Source: Vitrella brassicaformis (Eukaryota; Sar; Vitrellaceae). Taken from it: a stretch of DNA of 64,000 nt. Of the stretch, positions 49,642-61,041 are shown one piece after another (position 1 is the first letter of the stretch; the number at the start of each line of letters is the position of its first letter). Location: the NCBI GenBank assembly GCA_001179505.1, contig CDMY01000520.1, forward strand, positions 289,828-353,827, read 5' to 3'. The notes under the pieces are model-generated. The model saw only the letters and a list, made by a program, of their open reading frames with translations, had not been told where the DNA came from and ran no database searches. A program made the translations under genes and the position numbers.

Positions 49642-50185
49642 AAATCATACTACGGCGAGTGTATCCCTGCCGACGAGGCTGACGAGAAGTGTGAGAGTGG
49701 CGACCCCAGTGCTTGGAGCAAGGAAAGCGCACAGCTGTTCTGCTACGGCGAATTGAGTGGGTAGGCTGGGCGCTCGTGGCAAGAAGGCCTCATCTAAGCA
49801 AACACATGTGTTAACTGCCCGGCGGTAGCTGACAGACAAACTGCATACGCCTCGCTCCTTTCTTGCGGCGGCTGCGTATGCACTGTTGTTTCGTTACTTT
49901 CTGCCTGCTTCCTGCCTCCTCCCTCAGTGCCATTGTATAAGTCCGAAAGGCGTCGCTTTCATTTTTGAGTACCACCCTGCTGTCTGCATGTCATTGGGTG
50001 GATACATAATATGTGGTCCCCAAATTACTTACTACGCGCACATCACATGCGGTCAGACCAATATAAAGCGAGTGATGAGGTCCAGCAGGTCTGTCTACCA
50101 AATGGACGAACAAGACACGTGCTCACAGACAGACGACACACAGCACAGCACAGCACAGCCACACTACAGCTTCAGTCGTCTCAAC
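49642..50185. other. 3' continuation of small secreted gene, then intergenic
   Basis: 49642-49764 is the open-frame continuation past the TAG of the small secreted gene. The rest, up to the stop of the RCC1 gene on the other strand, shows no supported feature. Confidence 0.45.
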
Positions 50186-53100
50186 TCACTTGCCGGCCTT
50201 CTTGACGCTTCCTCGCAAGTTCTGGCCCAGCAGCTTGACTAACCGGTGGCTCACAAATGTCACACCACTGCATCCATACATACACCCACGCATCGCATCC
50301 AGCCATAGCGAACAGACAAAGGACATATGATGCCATTTCACCCACGTACCCGTCGGCAAAGGTACGCTCTGCCTTGCCGGCACGTTTCAGCTCACGAAGC
50401 CTGCAGACCAGACAAGACACGCACACACCCACACACACGCGCCCCGCATGCGGGCAGACAGGCGTATGATGTGTGTCTTCATTTCCACCCTCTCCCTCCC
50501 TGCCTCCCTCTCTCACGTGTCTGGGAGTATGTAGAATTTGAGTAGCGTCTGCTGCACACGGCCCACCCCCAGGATGCACTGCACGCACCAGCTATCCGCG
50601 CTAGTGCACTTGAACACAAACGATATCCGCCGGACTTTCTTGTAGTCGAACTTCTCACCAGGAAGCAGCCGCACCACCGTCTGCACACAGCACAGCACGA
50701 GACAGACACAGCAGGGAGGAGACACAAGTAGTACTCGCAAGCTGTGGGCATGCAGTGAGTGCAGTGAGTGCATTCATTGTATGGTCGACCTGTTTATGCA
50801 GCGCTCGGTAAGGGAATACGGCGAAGGGCGGCCGCACCCATGTGATGGTGGGGTCTTGCGTGATGGCAACCTCGCCCTCCTGGGCCTTCTCGGCACCGCG
50901 CACAGCTATGAACTTGATGCTCACCTCCTCATCCTACATGTATGTTGCAGTGCCACACACACGCAAAACCAAAGGCAACGGACGGACAAGACAAGAATGC
51001 ATGGATGGGATGGGGAGTGGTGTATGACATGCCAACCGACCGCGGCTGTGTCGAGGATGTCTCCCTCGACCATTGTGTGTGGGTGTATGGACAGCTGCAG
51101 CAGTTCGTGGGCGGCCGCTGTGTCCTCCTGCAGCTGAGCTTGGTACGCCGCCTCGGCTGACTGAATCGCCACCAGACCTGCCTGTACCCGTCCATCCATC
51201 CATCCATCCAGACAGACAGGCAGACAGGGAGGGAGGGAGGGAGGGAGGGACGGAGTGAGGGAGTAACGCAATGATCGTGGTTGGTGGTGCGGGCTTACAT
51301 TGACTTTCTGCATGTAGTTGTAGAACTTTCTTCTGGTCTTCAGGTCCTCCAGCAGCCACAGAGCATACGCCTCACCCGCACCGGGAATCTCCCTCATGAG
51401 CTTCAGGTGTTCGATCATGTCACTGATCCGCTCGGCCAGGTTGTAGTCGGGCGGCTGTCGGTTCAGCACCACCCGCCGCATCGACTGCAGCTCCTTGGCA
51501 AACGACACGAAGTTCAGGTGGTAACTCTCCACTGCGGGCAGGTCCAGCAGCAGCCGCACAAACAGCACGCGGGGCTCGCGAGGGTCAGGGGCGACGTAGC
51601 GCAGCAGCGGGGAGACCACCACATTGCCTTCCTGCAGGTCAGGTAAACACATGTGGCGGTGGTTTGCAGCACACAGCACAAGGGTGTTCATGCCTAACAT
51701 ACGTGTGTGTAGGCGAGCTGCCGGGGAGCCAGCTGTTGTGGCACCGGGCAGCGAGAGACCGGGCAAAACATCAGGTTCTTGTGCCTGATTGATCGACAGA
51801 GAAAATGTTGAATGTATGTAGAGGCATGTGTGTGTGTGGGTGGATAGGGTATGCTTTCGTTTGTCTGTACTCGAGGAGGAATCTGCTGTGTATCTGGAAG
51901 TTGTATGCCGTGTCGTCCATCTCAATCCGCTGCAGGAGCTCAGCCGAGAAGGGCGGCTCCCGGCCGTCGGCTATCTCCCTCACCAGCTGGTAGACCCTGT
52001 CGTATGCCGCGATGGCCACTTGGTCCTCATACAGAGCCAGCAGATTGACAATCCCCGCCAGCAGTGCAGGCTCCATGGTGACGAAATGGCGCTTCAGGTC
52101 GTAATGCGACAAATAAATGCCCACAGTGAGCTGCAGGAGAGAGATCCCACACAACACACACAGAGAGAGATAAGTGCTTGCGTGCGTGTGGTTGGCTTTT
52201 TGCCTACGGGTCACCCACATCGACGTCGAGAGTGTCTTCCATCGAGCAGAAGTCGTCAACAAAGGTCAGCAGCGGGTCGATGATAACGGTGGTCGCCTGC
52301 GCAATGTAGGGCGCCAGCACCGCCACCTTGTAATCCTTCATGACGAACATCTCCATGAAAGTGGAGACCTCCTCCAGGCTGCCAGCCACCCTGCCCAGAC
52401 GCACTTGCAGCGCTTCCACGAAATGGGGGTAGCCGCAAGAAGCTGATTAATGGCAGACCAACGTCCATCGTCCATCAATTCACCGTCTTAATATGTGTCT
52501 GTCGGCGTCTCACTCACCGAGGAGCTGGTCGCGGTCGGCTTTCAGGAGAGGGTTCCACATGCACTGAGAAAAGAGACACACGGCTCAGTAAATGAAAAGG
52601 AGAGGGAGGGTGCCGCCATACGAAGAAGAGGACACTGAGGATGGGCAGTGCCATGGCCAGCTTCTGCTCGGAATCACTCGCTGCACCCTGCGGTTCATAC
52701 AGACGGCACGGACATGACTCGATGTGATGTGCATACACTGCACTGCTTACCCCCTGAGTGGCTACCATGGGAACCTTCTCCCACTTGCGCACCACCAGCC
52801 CGTGCATCAGTGCCACGAGACCTCTCTGGCCCGCAGAGCTTTTCCACCCCCAACATGCAGCCGCGGCGCTCTGCAGGAAGGCCTTGGGCATGTGTTGCAT
52901 GAAGTACTGCAGCTCGGCGTAGTAGCGCTGGGCCGTCGCGGCCATGTCTTGCGCCAGAGGGGCTGACAGCAGAAGAGACGGTGGGAGAGACACCAACGAC
53001 AGGGAAGGTCCTGTGTGTGTATTGGCTTGCCTTCGTATTTGGTGGGATTGATGCGGAAGGGCTCTGTACACTCCTGGGACAGAACCGCCGCCAGGGAGCT

Positions 53101-56100
53101 TCACACAAAGCCAGCCTCAATGAGCAGCAGCTGGATGTGTGCGGCGTGCGTGCATTTTCTATCGTGCGTACTTTGGGTTGAATACGTTGACGATGTGTTC
53201 GATTAGCGGGGGAATGTTTGCGGGGTGGGTGTTGTACCACGTGAACAAATCCATAAAGAGGGAATACTCTGAACCAACATCGATCGTCGATCGACGAGAG
53301 AGCCAATGCATCCATCTGTGGCCAACGTGTCTTCACCTGACACAAAAAGAAAGTCCAGGTCGCCTGTCTCCGATATCTCCCGCTCGCCGAGCAGCCGCAG
53401 AAAGGCCAGGAACAGATGGTTCACACGGGAAGTGTCCAGCTCCAAATACAGCTGCACACCGACAAAGAGTGACAGAAGATGCCACCCACGGTGAGCGAAT
53501 GAGTTTGTGTCGGTGCTTCGTTCGAGAGGCTCACTTTTTGTGTGAAGTTGGAGATGAGCATCATGTGTTGACTGACGGCTGTCATGTCGTTGTCTTCCTC
53601 TGGCGTCAGTGTCTGCACCAGACGCGTCAGATAGAGAGGCTGCTGCTGCAGTGCGAACAGCAGCTCCAAACAAATGCACACAGACAGAGACATGGAGACA
53701 CTGTGATGAGATGTTAGGCAGAAAGCACGCTGCCTCACGTCGAACACGTGAAGCTTTCAATCAGCTCTTGCGGCGTCGTCCGACTGAGAAGCTCAAAGGT
53801 TGAAGCGGACACACAGGTGCGCTGGTTGCTTTGCTGTCACGCACGCACCTGGCCTGAAAATCTCCCTCAGGGCATCCCTTAAGCAGCCCCAGGTTGCGAT
53901 TGAGCTGAAATTCGATCTTATTGTGCAGGTTGGTGAGCGGTGCCTCGCCCTCGCCCAGCGTGAATAGAGTGCTCAGGTGTGCGGCATACAGCCGGATGAG
54001 GTCCTCCTGGTACCAACAGAGCTGCTCCTGCCGAGTCGCCGGTGCCTCGTTCTTGACGATTCGCTGCAGGACGACAAAGGTGACGCTGTCGTCACCCTTC
54101 TGCAGGCCTTCCCAAGCCAGCTGCTCGTCAGGCTTCAACCCCTGAAGAAGAACAATCACGAAGGAGCTGCGTGCCATCATTCGTTCACTCACGGACGTCG
54201 TCGAGTTTCTCTTCTGACGGCGCGAGGTCGACGGCTCTTTTGCCTCTGTTTCAAATGTCTCATGCAGCTGCAGCGGCGACGTCACCGTCTTGCCTCGCTC
54301 GATGCCGATGCCCAGACGACCGTCAGATGGATCGCCCCACACGTACACCACACCCATCCTGTGTATGTGTGTGGAAGGCAGACATCACACACACACACAA
54401 CACGTCACGCACAGATATATAAAGTATGTCAATGGACTGGACGGCGGGTGCTGTGTGGACCGGCATGCCTGGTGATGGCGAGTGAGTGTTTCTTGCCCGT
54501 GACGACCTCCTGTATCGGCTCCTTGAGGCTCTTGACGCACTGGGGCGGCGACACGAACTTGGGCGCGCGGCCGCCCAGGCCCAGCTGGCCTTTGCTGTTG
54601 TCGCCCCACCCCCACAACTGCACTCACTTGACACACACACAGAGAGAAAGGATATGCATCCTCTCGCAGTGTGCCCCCGCTGGCAGCCTCACTCACCCTG
54701 CCGTCCTGTGTCGCGGCCAGTGTGTGTTCGCCGTACACGGCCACACCGACGAAGACGGCCTCCTCACCCGCATCGCCCTTGATGTAGCGGAACACCATGG
54801 GGCTCAGCACATGCTCTGTCATGCAAACCCACCGGTCGCGCCCGAACACAAACAGGTCCCCACGAGTCGACAGGGCACACGAGTGGAAATCGCCGACGTG
54901 GGCCGCCTTGATGCGCACTCGGAGGGGAATATGAACCTAGAAGAGAGGCAGAGAGGAGAGATTGTCAGTCGGAGAATAGGAGCCTATTTCTTACTTTGAC
55001 AGGAGTGAACGCGTTGGTCATTTCTCCAATGCCTAACCGGCCGAACCACCCCCCACCCCATGCATACAGCTCGCCAGTGGGGCACACGGCAAGCGTGTGA
55101 CACAGACCTGAGCAGCACACAGCTTGATCGATCATCCTTCTGGCTTTCTGGTTCTGACCAACACACCGGCTCACCTAGGGCGACGCTGCTCACGGGCGCC
55201 GGCACGCATACTCTCTGCGGCAATACCACCACCCCCGACGACACACCCAGCCCCAGGTCCAGCTTGCCGCTGTCGGCACTTCCCCACATATACAAATCGC
55301 CTGACAGCCGCCACTCCGCACCACCGCTTGCAAAGCTCTCTCCTGCAGCTGCTGCTGCTGCTGGCTGCTGTGGCTGTGGTGGGCCACCTTCCTGTGATGG
55401 CGCGGCAGCGGCATGCAGCTCCTCCGGGTTGCCGTGTATAATGGCGGCAGAGTAGTCGAGCCCGGCAGCCACGTCGATGGCGTTCTTGAGGCCGGAGATC
55501 AGCACCGGGTCCCATGCGTCTCGGATCACCCCGATGCCCAGCTGGCCTTCGCGGCCTGACCCCCAAGCATAGACGTCGCCCGCCTCTGAGACAGCCAGCG
55601 TGTGGCTGCCCCCGCAGGCCACACGAACCAACGGACGCGAGAAGATTTCCAGATGAAAGGGCTCGGGAAAATTCTGATCGATCGAGGGACAAACGAACAA
55701 ATGACACTCAGCTGTCGGCCTATCTGCCTATGTGTCTGTTGTATGTACCTGCCTGATGGAGGGTCCCAGCCCCATCTGTGCGTCCTTCCCCCCTCCCCAC
55801 ATGAACAGCTTGCCATCGCTCGTCAGCGCCGCGTTGTGTTTGTCCCCCGCCGTCAGATACAGCAACTTCTGCTTGGGCTTCAGCAGCGGCTCCATGGCAG
55901 GCCCCTCCGCCTCCCCCTCGCCCTCGGGCGCCTCGGCTGCAGGTGCCTCCTCCGCACCTGGGAGGGAGAACGGTGGAGGGTTGGGGTCGATGTATGGGGC
56001 CGCTTCACTGACGTCGCCCGTACCGCGCAGCTCCCCAAGAGGCCGGGGATAGGCCTGAGAGAGCATCAACTCGGAGAAACACACGTGTGTCTTCGTCCGT

Positions 56101-57505
56101 GTCTCCTGCGTGCATGTGTGCGTACATAGCTGAGATGGTCGCCTTGCCCGAGTCGATATTGTCCGGCAGCACCCCAACACACAATGTCGTTAGTGTTGAG
56201 GAGGATGGCCATCGAGTGGTAGGAGCCACTCGCAATGGCTGCCACGGGGCCGGCGAAGCTCGTCACCCGCTTCGGCAGGATCACCTTGCGCGTGTCACAT
56301 TCTTCTAGCAGGCCCATGCCGAGCCCACAGCCCCACGCGTAAACTTGGCCGTGGCGTGATAAGGCGAGAGTGTGGAAAGCACCACAGGCGACTTGAACGA
56401 TCTGGATGCCCTTGAGCTCTTGCACGAGTCGCGGGTAGACACCGTCGTCCTCATCGCCATGCCCCAGCCTCGCGTATGCGCCACTGCCCCAGGTGAAGAC
56501 ATTGCCACTGCGGTCAATGCATACGCTGTGGGCCTCCCCGCACGCCACATAGACGATAGCACGGTCCTTCAAAACGTCATTCGACAGCTTCTGTGGCAGC
56601 AGGTAGGTCCGCAGGTTGTTCATGCCGAGCCTGAAGTCGTCTCCGGTTCCCCAAGCGAAGACACCCCCTGCCTCAGTGACGCACAGGGAGTGCTTAGGCC
56701 CTCCAGCACAGTGCACGACTCTCTCCCCGCCCACGGCCACCTTCTTGCCCCGTCGCCATCGCCACTCTGCGCCCTCGCCCACTCCAATGCGAACTGGCGC
56801 CCATTCGTCCTCTGTGTCGCCAGTGCCCAATGCACCCCAGCGGCCAAGGCCCCACACGTACAGGGACCCCGCGTCAGAGATTGCCAGGGTGTGGTCGCTC
56901 CCACACGAGATGCGGGCGACCATCACGCCTTCCGGGAAGCGGACCTTGACGGGCTTGGGTGTGAACCATGGAGGCTCTGCCTCTCCCTCGTAGCCTCTCG
57001 TCCCGCCAAAGTACTTGTCGTCTCCCACGCCCCACAGGCCCGTGATGCCCAGGCCCTCAGGGTGCTGCTCCCGCCGCTTGCGGAACCCCAGGCGGCCCTT
57101 GTTGCCCAGCCCGAAGGCATACACCCGGCCCCCAATGTCCGTCTCCTTCTTGCAAAGCAGCATCGTGTGGTAGGTGCCGCACGCCACGGCAAAGCAGGGG
57201 TGGACGGCGAAGGAGGCGATGCGCGTGGGGAGCTCGTGGTGGGTGTTGTGAATGCCCGTGCCGAGGACATTGTGCGGGTTTTGGCCCCAGCCAAAGAGCT
57301 GCCGCGGGTTGTCGCCTTTGCTGAGCCTGTTGGGAGGCAGGTGGGCGATGGCGAGGGAGTGGTTGAGGCTGCAGGCCAGACGTGAGATTGTGAAGGGGCC
57401 GAAGAGGTCTGGAGGTGACTTCTCTGTGTCTGCCGCAAGCTCCCCACCCACTCCAGCGGGCACATCAGGCACCAGCTGAGCTGCCCCTCCCGGTTCAGCT
57501 TCCAT
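50186..57505 (-). CDS. RCC1-repeat protein fused to RasGAP/IQGAP-like C-terminal half
   Basis: The N-terminal half is built of RCC1 blades: LFGWGQNPHNVLGTG, VYAFGLGNKGRLG, LYVWGLGRWGALGTGD, VFAWGTGDDFRLGMNN, VFTWGSGAYARLGHGD, VYAWGCGLGMGL, IVCWGAAGQYRLGQGD, LFMWGGGKDAQMGLGP, VYAWGSGREGQLGIG, LYMWGSADSGKLDLG, LYAWGGGWFGRLGIG, LQLWGWGDNSKGQLGLG, VVYVWGDPSDGRLGIG. One open frame carries the last blade into a long helical region (GLKPDEQLAWEGLQKGDDSV). Later exons resemble a RasGAP domain: VNVFNPN/SLAAVLSQECTEPFRINPTKYE, then LPILSVLFFCMWNPLLKADRDQLLG where RasGAPs have FLRFINPA. The last exons resemble the IQGAP RasGAP-C region (FDYKKVRRISFVFKC..LLKFYILPDT, then DVKLLGQNLRGSVKKAGK). It probably acts in small-GTPase signalling. 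It is roughly 1,900 residues long. The C-terminal assignment is by eye only. Confidence 0.78.
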
Positions 57506-58005
57506 CTGTCCTGGTCGGGATGAAAGGGGATCGGAGAGAAGGGAAATCTGTGGGAAATCTCTGGGGACAGAGGTTTGGGGCCGCGATCGGCATCATCACC
57601 GTAGAGAGAGAGCGGATGTGAATTGACAAACACTTTGTTTCGTAAGAGCGTGCCACGCTCAGCAAGTTTCGCGAGTCCCGAACAAGAGAGTCAGTCAGAT
57701 CGCAAGTAGGGAAAACGTGAGATCTTGCGGTCGTGTGTGATGTGTCATGGCCAGGCTTCCTGTCAGGAGCTTCGCCACGACCTGCACCAGCCGTAGCGAA
57801 GGGCCTTACAGACTGCCTGGCTATGACATACCACCCCGCGACACTCCAAGAGCCTCACACGAAAACAACAGAAGGCACGCTGCACTCGTGGCCGACAGAC
57901 GCAACATGATAAACAAGCAGCCACTGACTGATTCACACTGTGATGCCCCCACGGGGATGCACACACAGATCTCGTCCCAGCACGTCTTGAGTGTCACCAC
58001 TTCGC
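57506..58005. other. Intergenic region with a possible small gene on the + strand
   Basis: Upstream region of the RCC1 gene and downstream region of the 102-residue mitochondrial-type gene. The only candidate inside it is the short + frame at 57747-58022. Confidence 0.4.
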
Positions 58006-58022
58006 TCATGCGTCGATCATGA
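57747..58022 (+). CDS. Possible small protein with mitochondrial-like leader
   Basis: A 91-residue single-exon frame starts MARLPVRSFATTCTSRS, a typical-looking mitochondrial presequence, then EGPYRLPGYDIPPRDTPRASH. It is divergent from the RCC1 gene and overlaps the last 17 bases of the gene on the opposite strand. The second half looks less protein-like and may contain an unrecognised intron. Speculative. Confidence 0.28.
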   Translation: MARLPVRSFATTCTSRSEGPYRLPGYDIPPRDTPRASHENNRRHAALVADRRNMINKQPLTDSHCDAPTGMHTQISSQHVLSVTTSLMRRS

Positions 58023-58467
58023 CGTATCCGGCGTCGAGTAGGAAGATGATGAAGATCCAGTTGACGTAGAACAGCCGGTGGTTGATGGACGCCGTCGCGA
58101 ACTTGGTCGCCTGGTAGAAGTGCAGCGGCGACTCGGGCGCCCACGGCTTGATCTTCTGCGGCTTCCCCGCCGACTCGATGGCAGGCTTCCCGCCAGCAGG
58201 CGCCGTTTCGGTGGCGAAACCACGAGCACCCTGACATCAACAGGACACAGAGATGGGACGAGTGGGAAGACGGCGTGCTGTCGCCTGTTGGCACCAAGAG
58301 GGTCTCTGCGTTACCTTGGGGCTGCAGCGGAACACATACGATGCCTGAAACACAACACAAAGCAGCAACATCGTGTCACGACTTCCGAGAGGTTGCTTGC
58401 ACGTGTTGCTGACCTTGGTCGAGGCCCGCCGAGCAGCCGCACCAGCCAGCATCGGCACAGCTGACAT
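58006..58467 (-). CDS. 102-residue, three-exon mitochondrial-type membrane protein
   Basis: Each exon is too short to stand out alone; the gene appears only after splicing. Exon 1 (58467-58414) encodes MSAVPMLAGAAARRASTK, exon 2 (58344-58315) ASYVFRCSPK, exon 3 (58230-58006) GARGFATETAPAGGKP.. to the stop. Introns of 69 and 84 bases have GT-AG ends in phase 0. The N-terminus is Ala/Arg/Ser-rich without acidic residues and has RGFATE, like a mitochondrial processing site. The mature part has APESPLHFYQATKFATASINHRLF followed by one hydrophobic helix (YVNWIFIIFLLDAGYVM). It is probably a small inner-membrane protein, perhaps a lineage-specific respiratory-complex subunit. No family was recognised. 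Confidence 0.6.
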
Positions 58468-58608
58468 TGGGGAGAGGGAGAAGGTGAAAAGGTTGCGGGG
58501 TTTTTCTCGCGGCGATCGGAGGTGCGAGCCCGAGAGGAGAAGAAGGGCAGAATGTGCTGTGTTACGGCGGCCTGGCCCAGATCCGCGTGAGGAGAGCCGT
58601 GCTAGTGC

Positions 58609-60455
58609 ATGCCAAAGCGTGCGGCGACTGTGCTTCGGAAGCTTCTTTTGATCTATCGTCAATTCCGTGCCTGCCCGACGATGCTGTCGCTCTTCTCGTG
58701 GATCTTACTTGGCGGCTCAGCGTACCTCTTCTTCAGCTCGATGAGCATCTTCTTCGCTGATCCCGCCTTCCGCGGCTTCAAGGGCGGCGACACCAAGAGG
58801 GACCATGGAGAGCACCCGCTGTCATTCCTCAACCGCTTCATCGCCCTGCTGCGGGTGTACGTCAAGGTGCTGCGGCAGATGCTGCAGGTGTTCCTGTTCA
58901 AGGCCTACCATGTAGCATACGCCGTAGCCTTCATGCTGCTGTCGGCCGAGGGCAAGAGCAAGCCCAAGAAGGTGGCGCCTCTCATGGACGGCGCGGCAGA
59001 GCCGCAGAAGGTGGAGAGCAAAACGATGATATTCTTCCGACACGGGTCAGTCAGGCCACACAGTCAGTGCACAGCAGACACACCCAGAGAGGAGGCGGGA
59101 ACAGGAACACACTCCTGGTTGGTCACTTATTGTATTGTATGCGTTGCGTTGTCCATCGATCCGATCTGTCAGGGAGTCTCAGTGGAACTATTGTTTTAAC
59201 CGTGGCTTCTTCAATCTGTCCTTCCCGTTCCGCCTGCTGTCGTCCCTCTACTACGAGTTCATCCTGGGCTTCCACCTCGACTCGGTCTTCGTCGACGCGC
59301 CACTCAGCGAGCTCGGCATAAGACAGTCGTGTGAGGTGAGGGACTTCCTCACCAAGGGCGGCACGCCAGCGTCGCCCGCGACGGGTGTGGACGGCTGGAC
59401 ACCCCTGGCACTGGATGAGACCATCGTGCCCATACTCAAGGGCACCGGGGGGCCGCCATCGGTGCTCGTGGCGTCGAATCTCAGGTGGGTGGGGACGGTG
59501 AAGGGAGGCCGGTTGGTTGGTACGTTGATGGATGGATGGATGGCCCTCTCATCCGTGTGTGCATTCGTTGCATGCAATGCAGACGTGCGCTGTCGACGAC
59601 GTTGATCAGTTTCGGCGAGCGGCTCAGCCGGTCAAACGAGAAGATCCTCATACACTCTGCACTGCAGGTACCTGCGCCACTCGAGCAACACAGGGCGCGG
59701 CGCCTCAGAGACCTCTCTCTTTCTCCCCCTCCCCTGCCCTCCCTTCTCTCAGGAGCACACGCGCAACATCGATGGCATCTCGTTGGCCTTCCCCGGCGAC
59801 GCCCCGCCCACCTCCCTCCTCGAGTCGTCCCTGGAGGCACTCGGCGTGCGCAACCTCTACCTCACCCGGCTCGACGCATCCCTCAACCACGGCAACAAGC
59901 CCATCAGATCGCGGGTAACGAAGCGGCTGCAGTCATTCGCGGAGTGGGTGTTTGCCTACCGCCCATCGGTGAATGGCGAGGAGGGCATCAGCGGCACCAG
60001 CGGGGGGCCGGAGGTGGTGATTGTTGGGGGGCATTCGGGGTGGTTCAGACACTTCTTCAGAGCCTACATGCCGGTAGGTACTCATGTGAGCTGACCCGAG
60101 CCAAGCAAGCCTATTGGCGTGTGTGTGATTACTCCTTCCTTGTGTTGGTTGTGTGTAGGGTGATGTGGACCACGTGGCGAAGCGCAAGAAGATAGTGAAT
60201 GGCGGCATGGTGCGGTTCACACTACAGAAGCGCATCATCGTAAGCTAAGCGCAGGCCAGGCCACATTCACTTCAGGAACAGCAGACCTTCCAATGCGTTC
60301 AATGCATTCACGTCATGTGATGTGCATTATGTGATGTGCACTGTGGATGTCATGTGGTGTGTATGTGTGTGTCCTGTTTGGACCAGGGTGAGGGTGTCGA
60401 CTACCACATCGACCCCGCGTCGGTCGCCGTCATATACGGCGGGTTTGCCAAGTGA
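58609..60455 (+). CDS. Membrane-anchored histidine phosphatase (phosphoglycerate mutase-like)
   Basis: The chain starts MPKRAATVLRKLLLIYRQF, or at the inner ATG 58681 (MLSLFSWILLGGSAYLFFSS), giving an N-terminal transmembrane anchor. A second hydrophobic amphipathic stretch (AYHVAYAVAFMLLSA) follows. The catalytic signature FFRHGESQWN is split by an intron (59046-59172) inside the Gly codon of RHG. Further on come LSELGIRQS, VLVASNLRRALSTTLISF (the SxLxRA-type arginine motif) and the second catalytic His in VVIVGGHSGWFRHFF. The last exons read GDVDHVAKRKKIVNGGMVRFTLQ and GEGVDYHIDPASVAVIYGGFAK. These residues define the histidine phosphatase superfamily; the substrate is unknown. The gene is head-to-head with the 102-residue gene, 141 bases apart. 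Confidence 0.85.
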
Positions 60456-60715
60456 ATGAAATGAATGAAGGCAGCAGCAGTTTGGTTTGCCGGCGGCCCG
60501 GCCACGTGTGTGGGGGGGTGTACATAATGAGTTCATCAGGTGGCTGGCTGCGAGAATATATAGATAGCATTTTGATACTATCTATCGCTCGTCTACAGCT
60601 TTTTCTTCCCGATGGGTGTGAATGTGTGTATGTGACTGTCATTGGTGCGACTGACGGCATGGATGGCATGTACGTCTGTGTGGATGGATGGATGAGCGAC
60701 AGCACCCATATTTGT

Positions 60716-60747
<32 letters not shown>

Positions 60748-61041
60748 GGCGTGTGTGCTCCGTGCCTGCCTGTCCGCCTGTCTGCCTGCCGGGACACCCA
60801 GATCCGGGTGCACGTAGAGACACGACAATGAATCTATGTTGCTCAATTTCCTCTGTTTTGCCGACCTGTTTGCGTCTCTACGTGGCTCTCTGTCTAGCCG
60901 GTTGCATGTGACTAAATTTCCCTCCTTTGGATGCATTTCATTCATCCGGCGCGCGGGAAGCTCGCACTCTTGGGGACAAACCCCAACCCTTCACCCTAAC
61001 CCTACCCTTGGTTTGGGGAGAAGAGCGACCGCCCTTATCGA
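60456..61041. other. Intergenic region with AATC array
   Basis: Contains a tandem AATC array (60718-60748) and a short degenerate CCCTAA-like stretch near 60990-61012. No supported gene; it must hold the promoter of family copy C. Confidence 0.5.
60718..60748. repeat. (AATC)n microsatellite
   Basis: About seven perfect tandem copies of the tetranucleotide AATC in the region between the histidine phosphatase and family copy C. Confidence 0.85.

Noticed and set aside
56372-57385. Long + strand open frame of 337 codons
   Set aside because: Lies antisense to the RCC1 repeats, which read perfectly on the minus strand; it is a shadow of GC-rich coding sequence.
60985-61013. CCCTAA-like stretch resembling interstitial telomere repeat
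   Set aside because: Only about two degenerate copies; not a tandem array and within ordinary intergenic sequence.
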